A stretch of 64,000 bases of DNA. Source: ZC4RG20 sp963702105. Its GTDB lineage: Bacteria; Pseudomonadota; Gammaproteobacteria; Steroidobacterales; Rariloculaceae. Numbering within the stretch: position 1 is the stretch's first letter; every line of letters begins with the position of its first letter. The position numbers were made by a program, and so were the translations under genes. The stretch is from positions 248,001 through 312,000 of the forward strand of contig OY969712.1 in the NCBI GenBank assembly GCA_963702105.1, in the 5' to 3' direction. Of the stretch, positions 26,902 through 37,608 are shown one piece after another. Under the pieces are notes generated by a model. That model was not told the origin of the DNA. It worked only from the letters and a program-made list of their open reading frames with translations, and did not search any database.

Positions 26902-27915
26902 ATGGAGTACCGCAACCTCGGGCGCACGGGCGTCAAAGTCAGTCAGCTGTGCCTCGGCACGATGATGTTCGGCCGCCGCACGAGCGAGGCCGAATCCATC
27001 CCGATCATCGAGCGCGCGCTCGACGAGGGCATCAATTTCGTCGATACGGCGAACGCCTACGCGGCGGGTGAGAGCGAACGCATCGTCGGCAAGGCGCTCG
27101 CGCAAGGCGGGCGCCGCCGGCGCACGATTCTCGCGACGAAGGTCTTTCTGCCGGAGAACGACGAGGACCCGAATGCGCGCGGCTTGAGTCGCCGCCACCT
27201 CATCGAGGGCTGCGAGGCCTCGCTGAAGCGCCTGCAGACGGACTGGATCGATCTGTATCAGCTGCACCGCGCCCAGGCGGAGATTCCCATCGACGAGACG
27301 CTGCGCGCCCTCGACGACCTGATCCGCGCCGGCAAGGTTCGGTATATAGGCACGAGCATGTTTCCGGCCTGGAAGATCGTCGAGTCGCTTTGGGCCGCGA
27401 AGGAATTCGCGCTGAATCGATTCGTCTGCGAGCAGCCGGCGTACAACCTGCTCGACCGCACGGCCGAGCGCGAGCTGCTGCCCGCCGCGCGAAGCTTCGG
27501 CTTGGCCGTGATTCCGTGGGGTCCGCTGTGCGGCGGGCTGCTCACGGGCAAGTATCGGCGCGAGGACCAGAGCGCGCAGGGCCGCTGGCAGGGCGGCAAG
27601 GACAACTTCGGACGCGCGATCACGCCGAAGGCCTTCGACGTGATCGAGGCGTTGATCGGTCTCGCGGCCGAGAAGGGCTGCTCGCCTTCGCAGCTCGCGC
27701 TCGCCTGGAACGCGGCGCAGCCCGGCGTGACCGCGCCGATCATCGGGCCGCGCACCATGGAGCAGCTCGTCGACAATCTCGCCGCGGCGAAAGTCTCCCT
27801 CGCGCGCGAAGACCTCGAGCGGCTCGACGCCGCGGCACCGCCGCGCTCGCAGAGCCTGCCGTACTACGACGCGGCCATGTCCGTGGACTTCAACCCGAAC
27901 TTCGGGCGCTGGTGA
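26902..27915 (+). CDS. Aldo/keto reductase
   Basis: This 337-residue TIM-barrel oxidoreductase starts MEYRNLGRTGVKVSQLCLG. The catalytic tetrad is visible: Asp and Tyr in DTANAYAAGESE, Lys in LATKV and His in YQLHR. The NADPH site lies in the C-terminal APIIGPRTMEQL. It belongs to the YajO/Kv-beta-like group. The cytoplasmic carbonyl substrate is unknown. Confidence 0.92.
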   Translation: MEYRNLGRTGVKVSQLCLGTMMFGRRTSEAESIPIIERALDEGINFVDTANAYAAGESERIVGKALAQGGRRRRTILATKVFLPENDEDPNARGLSRRHLIEGCEASLKRLQTDWIDLYQLHRAQAEIPIDETLRALDDLIRAGKVRYIGTSMFPAWKIVESLWAAKEFALNRFVCEQPAYNLLDRTAERELLPAARSFGLAVIPWGPLCGGLLTGKYRREDQSAQGRWQGGKDNFGRAITPKAFDVIEALIGLAAEKGCSPSQLALAWNAAQPGVTAPIIGPRTMEQLVDNLAAAKVSLAREDLERLDAAAPPRSQSLPYYDAAMSVDFNPNFGRW

Positions 27916-27988
27916 GCGCCCTCCGCCGTGCGGCGCGCCGACGAAGGGGTCTTGAAGAAACGAAGCGGCCCTGTCGGGGGAAGCCGCC

Positions 27989-28792
27989 TCAGTGCGTCAT
28001 CGCATAGACGACGTAGTTGATCCCGAACCGATACCCGAGCGCCGTCATCGGCTCCGGATATTCCGGCGTGTCGGCCTCCTCCCACGAATCGCCGATGTCC
28101 TGCCGGAAGTTCACCGCGACCATGAGCCGGCCGTCGTCGTCGTAGATGCCGAGCCACTGCGGCGGAGGCAGCTCGTTCAGATAGCCGATATGACGCAGTC
28201 CGGGGATCTGCGTGAATTCGTCGATCGAATAAAGCACGTGCAGCACGGGATCGTCGCCGGGAATCGAGACCATGGGCCGATCGGGGAACAGCCGCGACAT
28301 CGTCTGCTGAAACACCGCCCATTCGTCCGGGTTCCAGAAATCGTCCGTCATGAGAAAGCCGCCGCGCAACAGGTATTCGCGCAGCCTCGCGATTTCCTCG
28401 TCGCTGAGATCCCAGTAGCCGACCTGAGTCGCGTAGAGCCACGGGTACTCGAAGAGCTTGTCGTCGGTGAGGCGGACGAACACGGAATCGCCCGCATCGA
28501 TGCGCGTGAGACGCTTGACGACCTCGATGAAATGCGCCTCGGCGCGCGGGTAGTCCTGCTGCCACCATCCGCGGCCGAAACCGCCCCCGCGGCCGAAACC
28601 GCCCCCGCGCCCGAAGCCGCCGCGCCTGAAACCGCCGTAGCGCGGCAAGTCCGTGTAGACCATGCGCGCAAAGTGGAACTCGCCGGGCGCGACGATGTCT
28701 TCGCCGCCCTGCTGGGCCGCGCCGCTGCCCGCCGCGACGGCCAGCGCGACACCGCATGCGAGCCAGAGCAGGGAGCGAAGCCGCTTCGACAT
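27989..28792 (-). CDS. DUF4159 domain protein with Gly-Arg-Phe repeat
   Basis: This 267-residue exported protein has a signal peptide (to about residue 26) and then the DUF4159 core: FHFARMVYTDLPRY, SVFVRLTDDKLFEYPWLY, LRGGFLMTDDFWNPDEW and PVLHVLYSIDEFTQIPG. The fold is glutamine-amidotransferase-like. Between the first strand and the core sits a repeat FGRGGG (three near-copies, about residues 55-75) that is unusual for the family. DUF4159 proteins often accompany MoxR/vWA modules, but none is adjacent here. The function is unknown. Confidence 0.85.
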   Translation of the reverse strand: MSKRLRSLLWLACGVALAVAAGSGAAQQGGEDIVAPGEFHFARMVYTDLPRYGGFRRGGFGRGGGFGRGGGFGRGWWQQDYPRAEAHFIEVVKRLTRIDAGDSVFVRLTDDKLFEYPWLYATQVGYWDLSDEEIARLREYLLRGGFLMTDDFWNPDEWAVFQQTMSRLFPDRPMVSIPGDDPVLHVLYSIDEFTQIPGLRHIGYLNELPPPQWLGIYDDDGRLMVAVNFRQDIGDSWEEADTPEYPEPMTALGYRFGINYVVYAMTH

Positions 28793-28963
28793 CAGCCAAA
28801 GCTACCACAGCTTCGGGGCGCGGGCGACGAGCGCCTATCCGTGCAGGCGGGGCCGCGCGGCCGCCGGCGTTGCGGGCCGAGCCGGGCCGCTTCCGGCCTG
28901 TGCTAAGCTGCCCTGCGGCTCTACCAGACGACCTTGTTTCGGCTACGTTTTCGGAAGTCGCGC

Positions 28964-30514
28964 ATGACCAAGCCCTCGCATATTACGGCAAAGATCGACA
29001 TTGGCGCCGACGTGCGGCGCTACGACACGCTTGTCCACATGTTCCAAGCGGCCGTCGACGAGGAGCCCGCGGTCACGGCGGTCATTTACGAGGACCGGCG
29101 GCTGTCCTATGCGCAGTTCGGTCGCGCGGTCGCCGGGCTCGCCGCCGAGCTCGAGCGCGGCCGCGGCGAGCGCGTCGTCGTCATGATGCCGAATTCCATA
29201 GAGATGGACGTCGCGATCATGGCCGGCATGGCGGCCGGCGCGCAGGTTGCGCCCGTGAACCCCTACTTCAAGGTGCCCGAGCTCGAGAAGGTGCTCGCCA
29301 GCATCGACGCCCGTACGATCGTCGCGCATCCCGAGATGCAGGATAAGGCGGCCGAGGTCGGTGCGCGTCTCGGCCTCGCGGACGTGCGCGCATTCGGCCG
29401 TCCCGAGCTCGAGCGGTTCGCGCAGGACGACTCTCTCGAGCTCGACCCGAGCCGCTTCCCGAGCGGCGAAGACCTCGCACTCGTGATCTTCACGGGCGGC
29501 TCGACGGGTGTTCCGAAGGGGGTGGACCATACCCACCGCGGCCTCGTCTGGGGCGTGCTGCAGCACGTGAGTGTCTGGCCGCTCGAGCCGGGCGCCGAGC
29601 GGTTCCTGAACGTCGCGCCCATGTTCCACATTTGGGGTCTGGCTTACGCTACCTGGGTGCCGATCCACGCGCGCGGCACGCTTGTCATGGTGCCTCGCTA
29701 CGACCCCGACAAGATGCTCCGCGCCTTCGCCGAGCATCGCATCACGGTGTTCGCCGGCGGTCCGGCTCCCATCTACATGGGGCTGCTCGCGAGTCCGCTG
29801 CTCGACGAGACGGACTTCGGGCCGCTCAAGTACTGCCTGTCGGGCGGGGCGCCGTGCCCGGAGGATCTGCATCGGGAATGGAACGAGCGCGTCGGCAGCC
29901 CCCTGCTCGAGGGATGGGGAATGTCGGAAGGTGCCCCGTTCTGCCTCAACCCGTGCCCGGGCGTGCGCAAGCTCCTGTCCGTAGGCAATCCCGTGCCGCG
30001 CACCGAGGTCGAGATCGTCGACGTGGAGATCGGCGAGCGCGTGCTGCCCATCGGCGAGGCCGGCGAGGTGCGAGTCAAGGGGCCGCAGATCATGCGCGGC
30101 TACCGCAACAATCCGGAGGAAACGGCCCTCGCCCTGCGCGGCGGTTGGCTGTATACGGGCGATATCGGCTACGTGGACGAAGACGGTTTCCTGTTCCTCG
30201 TCGATCGCAAGAAGGACATGGTCATCGTCGGCGGCTACAACGTGTACCCGCGCGAGGTCGACGAGGTCCTGTTCAACCACCCGGCGATCCGCGAGGCCGC
30301 GACGGTCGGCAGGCGCGACCAGCGGCTCGGCGAGGTGCTCGTCGCCTTCGTCGTGCTCGATGCCGGTCGGCACCTCACGGAGCAGGAGTTCTTCGCTTAT
30401 TGCGAGGAGCAGATGGTCAAGTACAAGCGGCCCGTCGAGGTCCACTTCGTCGAAGCGCTGCCGAAAACCGGGACCAACAAGATCAATCGCCCGGCGCTTC
30501 GCAAAATGCTGTAA
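28964..30514 (+). CDS. Acyl-CoA synthetase (AMP-forming)
   Basis: This 516-residue adenylate-forming enzyme activates a carboxylic acid to its CoA thioester. Motifs: P-loop TGGSTGVPKG, VAPMFHIWG, WGMSEGAP, and the C-terminal hinge region YTGDIGYVDEDG, DRKKDMVIVGGYNVYP and the catalytic Lys in TGTNKINR. ATG 28964 is chosen; a TTG 30 bases upstream is possible. The similarity is greatest to long-chain fatty-acid CoA ligases; the substrate cannot be fixed by sequence alone. Confidence 0.9.
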   Translation: MTKPSHITAKIDIGADVRRYDTLVHMFQAAVDEEPAVTAVIYEDRRLSYAQFGRAVAGLAAELERGRGERVVVMMPNSIEMDVAIMAGMAAGAQVAPVNPYFKVPELEKVLASIDARTIVAHPEMQDKAAEVGARLGLADVRAFGRPELERFAQDDSLELDPSRFPSGEDLALVIFTGGSTGVPKGVDHTHRGLVWGVLQHVSVWPLEPGAERFLNVAPMFHIWGLAYATWVPIHARGTLVMVPRYDPDKMLRAFAEHRITVFAGGPAPIYMGLLASPLLDETDFGPLKYCLSGGAPCPEDLHREWNERVGSPLLEGWGMSEGAPFCLNPCPGVRKLLSVGNPVPRTEVEIVDVEIGERVLPIGEAGEVRVKGPQIMRGYRNNPEETALALRGGWLYTGDIGYVDEDGFLFLVDRKKDMVIVGGYNVYPREVDEVLFNHPAIREAATVGRRDQRLGEVLVAFVVLDAGRHLTEQEFFAYCEEQMVKYKRPVEVHFVEALPKTGTNKINRPALRKML

Positions 30515-30534
30515 GTGTTTCCCGCGACCGCGAG

Positions 30535-32046
30535 CTAGCTTCGCCCGCCCTTCATCGCCTTGACGGAGGCGGCCGCCGTCGCAACGTCGCGCGGGTACGT
30601 GCGCCGCGCCGGGATGGACAGCAGGGCCGCGACGGCGACCGGGCCGAGCATCAGCAGGTAGGTCCACTGCAGCCCCTTCGCCCCGCCTCCGAGCCAGCCC
30701 GAAATGAGGCCGAAGAGGATGGGCGCGCTGCCCTCGAGGCCGGCACGCAGGGCCATGCGGCCTGCTTCGGCGCGGCCCCACAGGCCCGGGGTCACGATGT
30801 CGAGCCGGGCGGCGTCGATGGGAGGGTTCGCGGCGGCCAGGGCAGCCACGCCGAGCGTGAGCAGACCGAACCCCAGGTAGACGTTTTGCGTCCAGATCCC
30901 GGGCGCGAAGAGCAGCACCGAAAGGCCAAGCGCGACCCCGGGCACGATGATCCGGGCATCGAAACGCTTGCGGTCCAACAGCCACGACGAGATGCGCCCG
31001 CCGGCGACGACCCCCGTCACCGCGCCGATGCCGAGCACGACGACGGCGGCGCTCGCGATGCTGCGGCTGATGCCATAGTGCTCGGTGACGTAGATCATGG
31101 CGAACCCGCGCACGCCCGCGAAGAAATAGTAGCCGAGGGCGGACGCGAGGACGATGAGCACGTAGGTGGGGATCCTGACCACGTAGCGAATGGCCCACCA
31201 GAGGCTGCGCCGTGTCGGGTCCTCGTGCAGGATCAGCGCCTCGCGCGGCCGCACGCCCGCTCGCAGCATGGATTTCTGAGCCTCCTCGGCGGCGCCGCCC
31301 TGCTCGGCCTCGCCCTGTTCGCCGGGCGGCGGGTCCGCCGACTCGTTCGGGCTTTGCGCGATTTCCTCGGCCGAGCGCACGTCTTCCGCGCCGCGGCCGA
31401 TCCAGCTTTGCCCCCCTCGGGCCGGCTCGGGCAGGTAGCGCCACAGCGTCCAGACGAGGGCGGCGCCCGGGACGCCCATGATGTAGAAGGACCAGCGCCA
31501 GTCGAGCCAGGAGGAGGCTTCACCGGAGACGAAGAAGCCTATGCCCATGCCGACGAGCTCGCCGGCCAGGATGAGCCCGTAGATCTGGGCGCGGTCGCGC
31601 GCCGGGAAGAAATCGCCCGTGAGCGACGCGACGGCGGGCGCGGCCGCGGCCGTCACGGCGCCGAGAAAGACACGCGCTCCGAGCAGATAGATGAAGGACG
31701 TGGCGGTCCCGCTCACGACCATCGCGACGCTCCAAATCGCGACGACGACGAGGAGCAGCCGCTTGCGGTGCGTGCGATCGACGAGAATGCCCATGGGCAG
31801 CGCGAAGGCGGCCCCGACGAACGAGACTGCGGCGATCAGCACGCCGATTTTGGCGTGACCGATGTTGAATGCGCTCTCGATGCTCCCCGCGACGGCTGAG
31901 ACGGTGCCCTTGTCGGCCGTATCTAGGGCCAGGACGGCCGCGAGCAACGCGATGATCTTGAGCCGCGCCGGGCCCCCGACTTTCTCCTCGATGCGCTCCT
32001 CTGCCTTTCGGAGCACACCGCGGCCTTTGTGCCTGCAGTCCGACAT
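30535..32046 (-). CDS. MFS transporter
   Basis: This roughly 503-residue protein has 12 predicted transmembrane helices. The first-loop motif is GILVDRTHRKRLL and helix 1 holds ALDTADKGT. A long acidic cytoplasmic loop (EDVRSAEEIAQSPNESADP, about 220-260) separates the halves. It resembles Spns/hexuronate-type members. The substrate is unknown. Start ATG 32046 (32061 is also in frame). It is convergent with the acyl-CoA synthetase, 20 bases apart, and divergent from the esterase. Confidence 0.85.
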   Translation of the reverse strand: MSDCRHKGRGVLRKAEERIEEKVGGPARLKIIALLAAVLALDTADKGTVSAVAGSIESAFNIGHAKIGVLIAAVSFVGAAFALPMGILVDRTHRKRLLLVVVAIWSVAMVVSGTATSFIYLLGARVFLGAVTAAAAPAVASLTGDFFPARDRAQIYGLILAGELVGMGIGFFVSGEASSWLDWRWSFYIMGVPGAALVWTLWRYLPEPARGGQSWIGRGAEDVRSAEEIAQSPNESADPPPGEQGEAEQGGAAEEAQKSMLRAGVRPREALILHEDPTRRSLWWAIRYVVRIPTYVLIVLASALGYYFFAGVRGFAMIYVTEHYGISRSIASAAVVVLGIGAVTGVVAGGRISSWLLDRKRFDARIIVPGVALGLSVLLFAPGIWTQNVYLGFGLLTLGVAALAAANPPIDAARLDIVTPGLWGRAEAGRMALRAGLEGSAPILFGLISGWLGGGAKGLQWTYLLMLGPVAVAALLSIPARRTYPRDVATAAASVKAMKGGRS

Positions 32047-32126
32047 GCCCGGCCGAGGCATGCACGAGAAGTGCCAGGCCGTGGGCGCGTTAGAATCGGG
32101 GCGTACGCAACAGCTGAAGGAGAGGC

Positions 32127-33239
32127 ATGGTACTCAAAAGACCGGATTGGGCCAGCGGACGCGTCGTCACGCTCGACTTCGAGTCGTCGATGCTCGCGGA
32201 CAACCCGCTCGGAGACCCGTGCGCGCGCCCCCTCAACGTCTGGCTGCCGCCGCAGTACGACCAGGGCCGCGGGCGCGGCCTCGGCAAGCGGTTTCCCGTC
32301 ATGTTCGACCTCGTCGGCTACACGGGGTCGGGCAAGTCGCACACGAATTGGAAGGCTTTCGACGAGAACGTGCCCGAACGCGCGGCGCGGCTCATCGCGG
32401 AAGAGAAAATGGCGCCGGCGATTCTCGTTTTTCCGGATTGCTTCACGGCGCTCGGCGGCAACCAGTACGTGAATTCGGCTGCCGTGGGCCGCTATGCGGA
32501 CTACCTGACGAAGGAGCTCGTCCCGCTCGTGGACCGGGAGTTCCGCACTCAGGGTGAGCGCGAGCACCGCGGCTGTTTCGGCAAGTCCTCCGGCGGCTAT
32601 GGGGCGATGATCCATGGCATGAAGTACGCGCCCGTCTGGGGTGCAATCGCGAATCACTCGGGCGACGCGTACTTCGATTTCATTTACCGCTGCGACTGGC
32701 CCGTGACGCTCGACGAGCTCGCCAAGTACCGCTCGCCTAAGAGGAAGGAAGGGCCGTTCGATCCGCTGCTCGGCCGTGGGGGCGCCGAGCGCGAGCCCGG
32801 CTGCGACGATGGCCGCGCGCGGCGGTTTCTCGAAGCCGTCTGGAAGAAGCCCCGCCTCTCGAGCGCCGAGGTCCACTGCCTCATGAACCTGGCCATGGCC
32901 GCGACCTACGATCCGGATCCCGAGCACCCGGAACGCTTGCGGGTGCCTTTCGATCTCGAGACCGGAGAGCTCATTCCGCGCCGCTGGCGCGAGTGGCAGC
33001 GGCACGATCCGATCCATCTCGTCGAGCGCCATGCGAAGAATCTCAAGACGCTGCGCGGGATCTACATGGACTGCGGCTGGCGCGACCAGTACCGCATCCA
33101 CTACGGGTGCCGGATTCTTTCGCTGCGAATGGCCGAGGCCGGCGTCGAGCACCGTTACGAGGAGTTCGACGGCACCCACTCCGGCATCGACGATCGCATG
33201 GACCTCAGCCTGCCGTTCCTGTCCAAGGCGCTGCGATGA
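32127..33239 (+). CDS. Alpha/beta-hydrolase esterase (esterase D / PF00756 type)
   Basis: This 370-residue protein has the nucleophile elbow GKSSGG (Ser about residue 155), a later Asp in DCGWRDQ and the catalytic His in GTHSGID. It opens with a strand PLNVWLPPQYD typical of putative esterases. No signal peptide is seen, so it is probably cytoplasmic. GAAGGAG precedes the ATG. The 3' end runs directly into the inverted repeat at 33243. Confidence 0.85.
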   Translation: MVLKRPDWASGRVVTLDFESSMLADNPLGDPCARPLNVWLPPQYDQGRGRGLGKRFPVMFDLVGYTGSGKSHTNWKAFDENVPERAARLIAEEKMAPAILVFPDCFTALGGNQYVNSAAVGRYADYLTKELVPLVDREFRTQGEREHRGCFGKSSGGYGAMIHGMKYAPVWGAIANHSGDAYFDFIYRCDWPVTLDELAKYRSPKRKEGPFDPLLGRGGAEREPGCDDGRARRFLEAVWKKPRLSSAEVHCLMNLAMAATYDPDPEHPERLRVPFDLETGELIPRRWREWQRHDPIHLVERHAKNLKTLRGIYMDCGWRDQYRIHYGCRILSLRMAEAGVEHRYEEFDGTHSGIDDRMDLSLPFLSKALR

Positions 33240-33242
33240 CCC

Positions 33243-33325
33243 AAAAAGGGGTCAGAGCCCTTTTTCGCATTGCGCGGCGGCGGGCGATTGCGGCGGCGGG
33301 CGAAAAAGGGCTCTGACCCCTTTTT
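33243..33325. repeat. REP-like inverted repeat pair (copy 2)
   Basis: AAAAAGGGGTCAGAGCCCTTTTT (23 bases; 33243-33265) and its exact reverse complement (33303-33325) flank a 37-base GC-rich spacer. As at 17139-17209 it sits between convergent genes (esterase and M16 peptidase), starting three bases after one stop and ending five bases before the other. The A/T flanks would provide T-runs on both strands, so it may terminate transcription both ways. Confidence 0.87.
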
Positions 33326-33329
33326 TGCG

Positions 33330-34798
33330 TTACCGCTCGAACATTGACGCGACCGGCTCGACGCCGACGGCGCCCGCGATCCTGAGCGGGTAGGTCGCGA
33401 TGGCCTTGTCCTCGTCGAGGATGGACTGCGGCTTGGGGTTCGCGTAGGTGATGGGGCTCGCCGCGTCCGCCGCGAGCGCTTCGGCGAGGGCCTCCGCGGC
33501 GCCGGTAACGATGGCGATCTTGAGGTTCGCGTACTGCAGGTGCTTGCGGATCGCAGCGTTGACGTCGTAGGCGGTGAGCTCGCGCAGCATGCGCCGGAAG
33601 CGCTCGAGGTGGCCCTCCGACGAGAGGCCGTAGAAGCGGTCGTCCACGGCGTAGCCGAGGCGGGCCGACGTGGTTTCGGCGAAGTGCAGCACGTACTTCG
33701 AGAGAAACGACCGCGTGAGCTCGAATTGCTCCTCCGTGAGCCCGTCGTCGACGAGCCGCTGCAGCTCGCGCAGGGCGGCCCGGAGCGCGAACAGCGCCTG
33801 CTCGTTCGGCAGCGTACGTATCCAGACCTCGAAGATCTGCCGGTGGCGGGGCACGTTGACGGGCGGCATCTGCAGCTCGCCGCCCTCGGGGAACGCCTCG
33901 ATGTATGAGTAGTCGCCGTAGTTGAGCCCGCGCGCCTCGCGTATGACCTGGAACAGGTGGCTCGCCTGGTTGCGATGTTCGCCCAGCCAGGAGTTCGCGA
34001 TCCAGAGGGCGTAGAAGTCGCGCTCGCCGCGCAGCACGTCGAGCGGGAAGCCGAAGCTCATCGAGGCGTCGGCGCCGGGTTTCTCGACGATGAGCACATG
34101 TCGGCCCTCGAAGGGCGGCGGCGAGGCCTCGGGGCGCGCAGGCGCGGTGCCGGCCGGCAGCCGGCCGAGCGCCGCGCGCATGCGCTCGACGAGCGTATCG
34201 TCGAAGCCGCCGCCGAGCCCGAGCGTCGCGGCCCCGCCCGTGAAGCGGCGGCGGTAGAATTCGCGCACGTCGTCGAGGGTCACGGCCTTAAGGCCCGCGA
34301 CCGTGCCTTCGGCCGGATGGGCATAGCGCGTCCCCTCGAAGGCGAATCGGTAGAGCGCAGCTTTCGCGAGCTCCTCGTCCGAGGAGTACCGCAGCGTGTT
34401 TTCAAGGTAGTTGACGGCGTCGTGCCGCACGCGCTGAAAATCCTGCTCCTCGAAGGCCGGTTCGAGCAGCGCCTCGAGAAGAAGCGGCACGTAGGCCTCG
34501 AGATTGTCGCGATGCGTACGGCCCGTGAGCGTCGTGGCCTCCCGGTCGACGCGGATCGAATAGTCCGACGCGAGCGGGTACAGCTTCGCGAGCACCTCCG
34601 CGTAGCCGTTCCGGCGCGTCGCCGCGTCCGCGAGCATCTGTGCGGTCAGATAGGCCAGACCCTCCTTGCCGGGCGGATCGTCCATGGAGCCGACGGCGAA
34701 CTGCACGGAGAAGGCGACCGTCGGGTCGGTGGCGACGCGCAGGAGCACCTCGCGCTCGCCCCCCGCGGCCGTTCCAGGAGCCTCGTGCTGCGCCACCC

Positions 34799-34802
<4 letters not shown>
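33330..34802 (-). CDS. M16-family peptidase-like protein, non-catalytic subunit
   Basis: This 490-residue protein has the tandem M16 fold (VQFAVGSMDDPPGKEGLAYL, LKAVTLDDVREFYRRRFTG) but no HxxEH zinc motif; the expected place reads YLTAQMLADAATR. It is therefore the inactive partner of the upstream HxxEH-containing protein, as in heterodimeric M16B peptidases. Its ATG at 34802 overlaps the stop of that gene (ATGA). No signal peptide is seen. Confidence 0.87.
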
Positions 34803-36064
<1,262 letters not shown>

Positions 36065-36246
36065 GGCGTCCTCTTCACTGATCGGATGCGGCGCGCGCCC
36101 GGCGCGCCCCGCGCGTAAACTGACGCCATGCACGAGCTCATGGCGAAGACCCCGATGCCGAACGCAGTGCCGCGCGGCCGACCCGCGGCCTCATGCCTTG
36201 GATTAGACCATACCGCGCGAAACGGCGCGCAGCCGGAGCCGCACCG

Positions 36247-37302
36247 ATGCCGCCGCCCGCCGGGCCGCGGGACGCGGTGGCGCCCGTGAGCGAGAGCGAG
36301 AGCGGGAGCAAGAGCAAGAGCGACGAGCTGCCTTACGCGCGCCTCGGCCCGAACGTCGTGCTCGCCGCCGCGGAGAGCGCGGGCTTCGAGTGCGACGGCC
36401 GCATCCTCGCGCTTGCGAGCTACGAGAACCGGGTCTACCAACTCGGCATCGGGAACGGCTTCGTCGTGGCCAAGTTCTATAGGCCGGGGCGTTGGGACGA
36501 CGCCGCCATCCTCGAGGAGCACGCATTCTCGCTCGAGCTCGCCGAGCAGGGGATCCCCGTCGTGCCGCCGCTCGCGGCGGCCGGCCGGACGCTGCACGAG
36601 CACGAGGGGTTTCGCTTTGCGCTCTTCGAGCGCCGTGGCGGCCGCTGGCCCGAGCTCGGCACCGCCGAAGAGCGTGCGTGGATGGGCCGCGTGCTCGGCC
36701 GCATGCACGCCTTCGGCGCGCTCGGCCGGTTCGGCCATCGGCCGACGCTCTCGATCGAGGGCCTCGGCCGCGCCTCGGTCACGACGCTCGAAGCCGGGGG
36801 CTTCATCCCGCCTCATCTCGAAGCGAGCTACTCGAGCATTGCCGCGGACGTGCTCGAGGCCGTAGAGCGCCGCTTCGCGGCCGCCGGTCGCTTCTCTCTG
36901 CTGCGCATTCACGGCGACTGCCATCCCGGCAACGTGCTCTGGAGCGACGCCGGGCCGCACTTCGTCGATCTCGACGACTGCATGAACGGCCCTGCCCTGC
37001 AGGATCTGTGGCTCTTTCTCTCCGGCTCCAGGGACGAGATGGCGGGGCAGCTCGGCGACCTGCTCGAGGGCTATCAGCAGTTCCGCGATTTCGATTACCG
37101 GGAGCTGCATCTCGTCGAGGCGCTGCGCACGCTGCGCATCATGCACTATGCGGCATGGCTCGCGCGGCGCTGGGGGGACCCCGCCTTCCCGCGCGCGTTT
37201 CCGTGGTTCGCGGAACCGAAGTACTGGGAAGAGCACGTGCTCGCCCTGCGCGAGCAGCGCGCGGCGCTCGACGAGCCGCCGCTCGAGGTGCTGTGCCGCT
37301 GA
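36247..37302 (+). CDS. srkA: Stress response serine/threonine protein kinase (SrkA/RdoA/YihE)
   Basis: This 351-residue protein matches SrkA throughout: SYENRVYQ, VAKFYRPGRW, ILEEH, the catalytic HGDCHPGNVLW and the metal-binding VDLDDCMNGPA, then a LWLFLSG segment. It counters death under oxidative and envelope stress in E. coli. Start ATG 36247 has GGAG eight bases upstream. The first ~28 residues include SESESGSKSKSD, encoded by a GAGCRA-like tandem repeat (36286-36327), absent from standard SrkA. Confidence 0.92.
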   Translation: MPPPAGPRDAVAPVSESESGSKSKSDELPYARLGPNVVLAAAESAGFECDGRILALASYENRVYQLGIGNGFVVAKFYRPGRWDDAAILEEHAFSLELAEQGIPVVPPLAAAGRTLHEHEGFRFALFERRGGRWPELGTAEERAWMGRVLGRMHAFGALGRFGHRPTLSIEGLGRASVTTLEAGGFIPPHLEASYSSIAADVLEAVERRFAAAGRFSLLRIHGDCHPGNVLWSDAGPHFVDLDDCMNGPALQDLWLFLSGSRDEMAGQLGDLLEGYQQFRDFDYRELHLVEALRTLRIMHYAAWLARRWGDPAFPRAFPWFAEPKYWEEHVLALREQRAALDEPPLEVLCR

Positions 37303-37374
37303 TCGCGATTCGGTATCATCGGCCGCTCCGAGGCGCCCGGCGAAAGCCCCGAGGCGCCCGCTGCAGGGGAGGCG

Positions 37375-37608
37375 ATGGAGCTTTTTCGGGTCAGCCGCGA
37401 CGTCTACGGCCAGGAGGTGCTGCAGGGCCTGTCCTGGGACCTGCTCTGGGTGTTCCTCGGCTTGGGTTTGGCCTTCGTCGCCGTGCATGCGCTCTACCGC
37501 CTGCTGCTCGCGCCGAAGCCGTTCGCTTCGCCGCCGTCCGCGTCGCCGTCGTCCGGGCCGAAGCCGGCCGGCCCGGGAGCGGCAGTGCAACCCGAGAGCC
37601 GGGTATGA
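37375..37608 (+). CDS. Small single-pass membrane protein of the cytochrome module
   Basis: This 77-residue protein has one transmembrane helix (LLWVFLGLGLAFVAVHALYRLLL, about 23-45; 20 of these residues are core) and a Pro/Ser/Ala-rich tail. No family is recognised. Its stop overlaps the start of the cytochrome b gene (ATGA), so the two are coupled. It could be an accessory or assembly subunit of the cytochrome; this is inference. Confidence 0.72.
   Translation: MELFRVSRDVYGQEVLQGLSWDLLWVFLGLGLAFVAVHALYRLLLAPKPFASPPSASPSSGPKPAGPGAAVQPESRV

Noticed and set aside
36193..36246. SrkA start at 36193
   Set aside because: The added residues are basic and unlike SrkA, and ATG 36247 has GGAG at good spacing.
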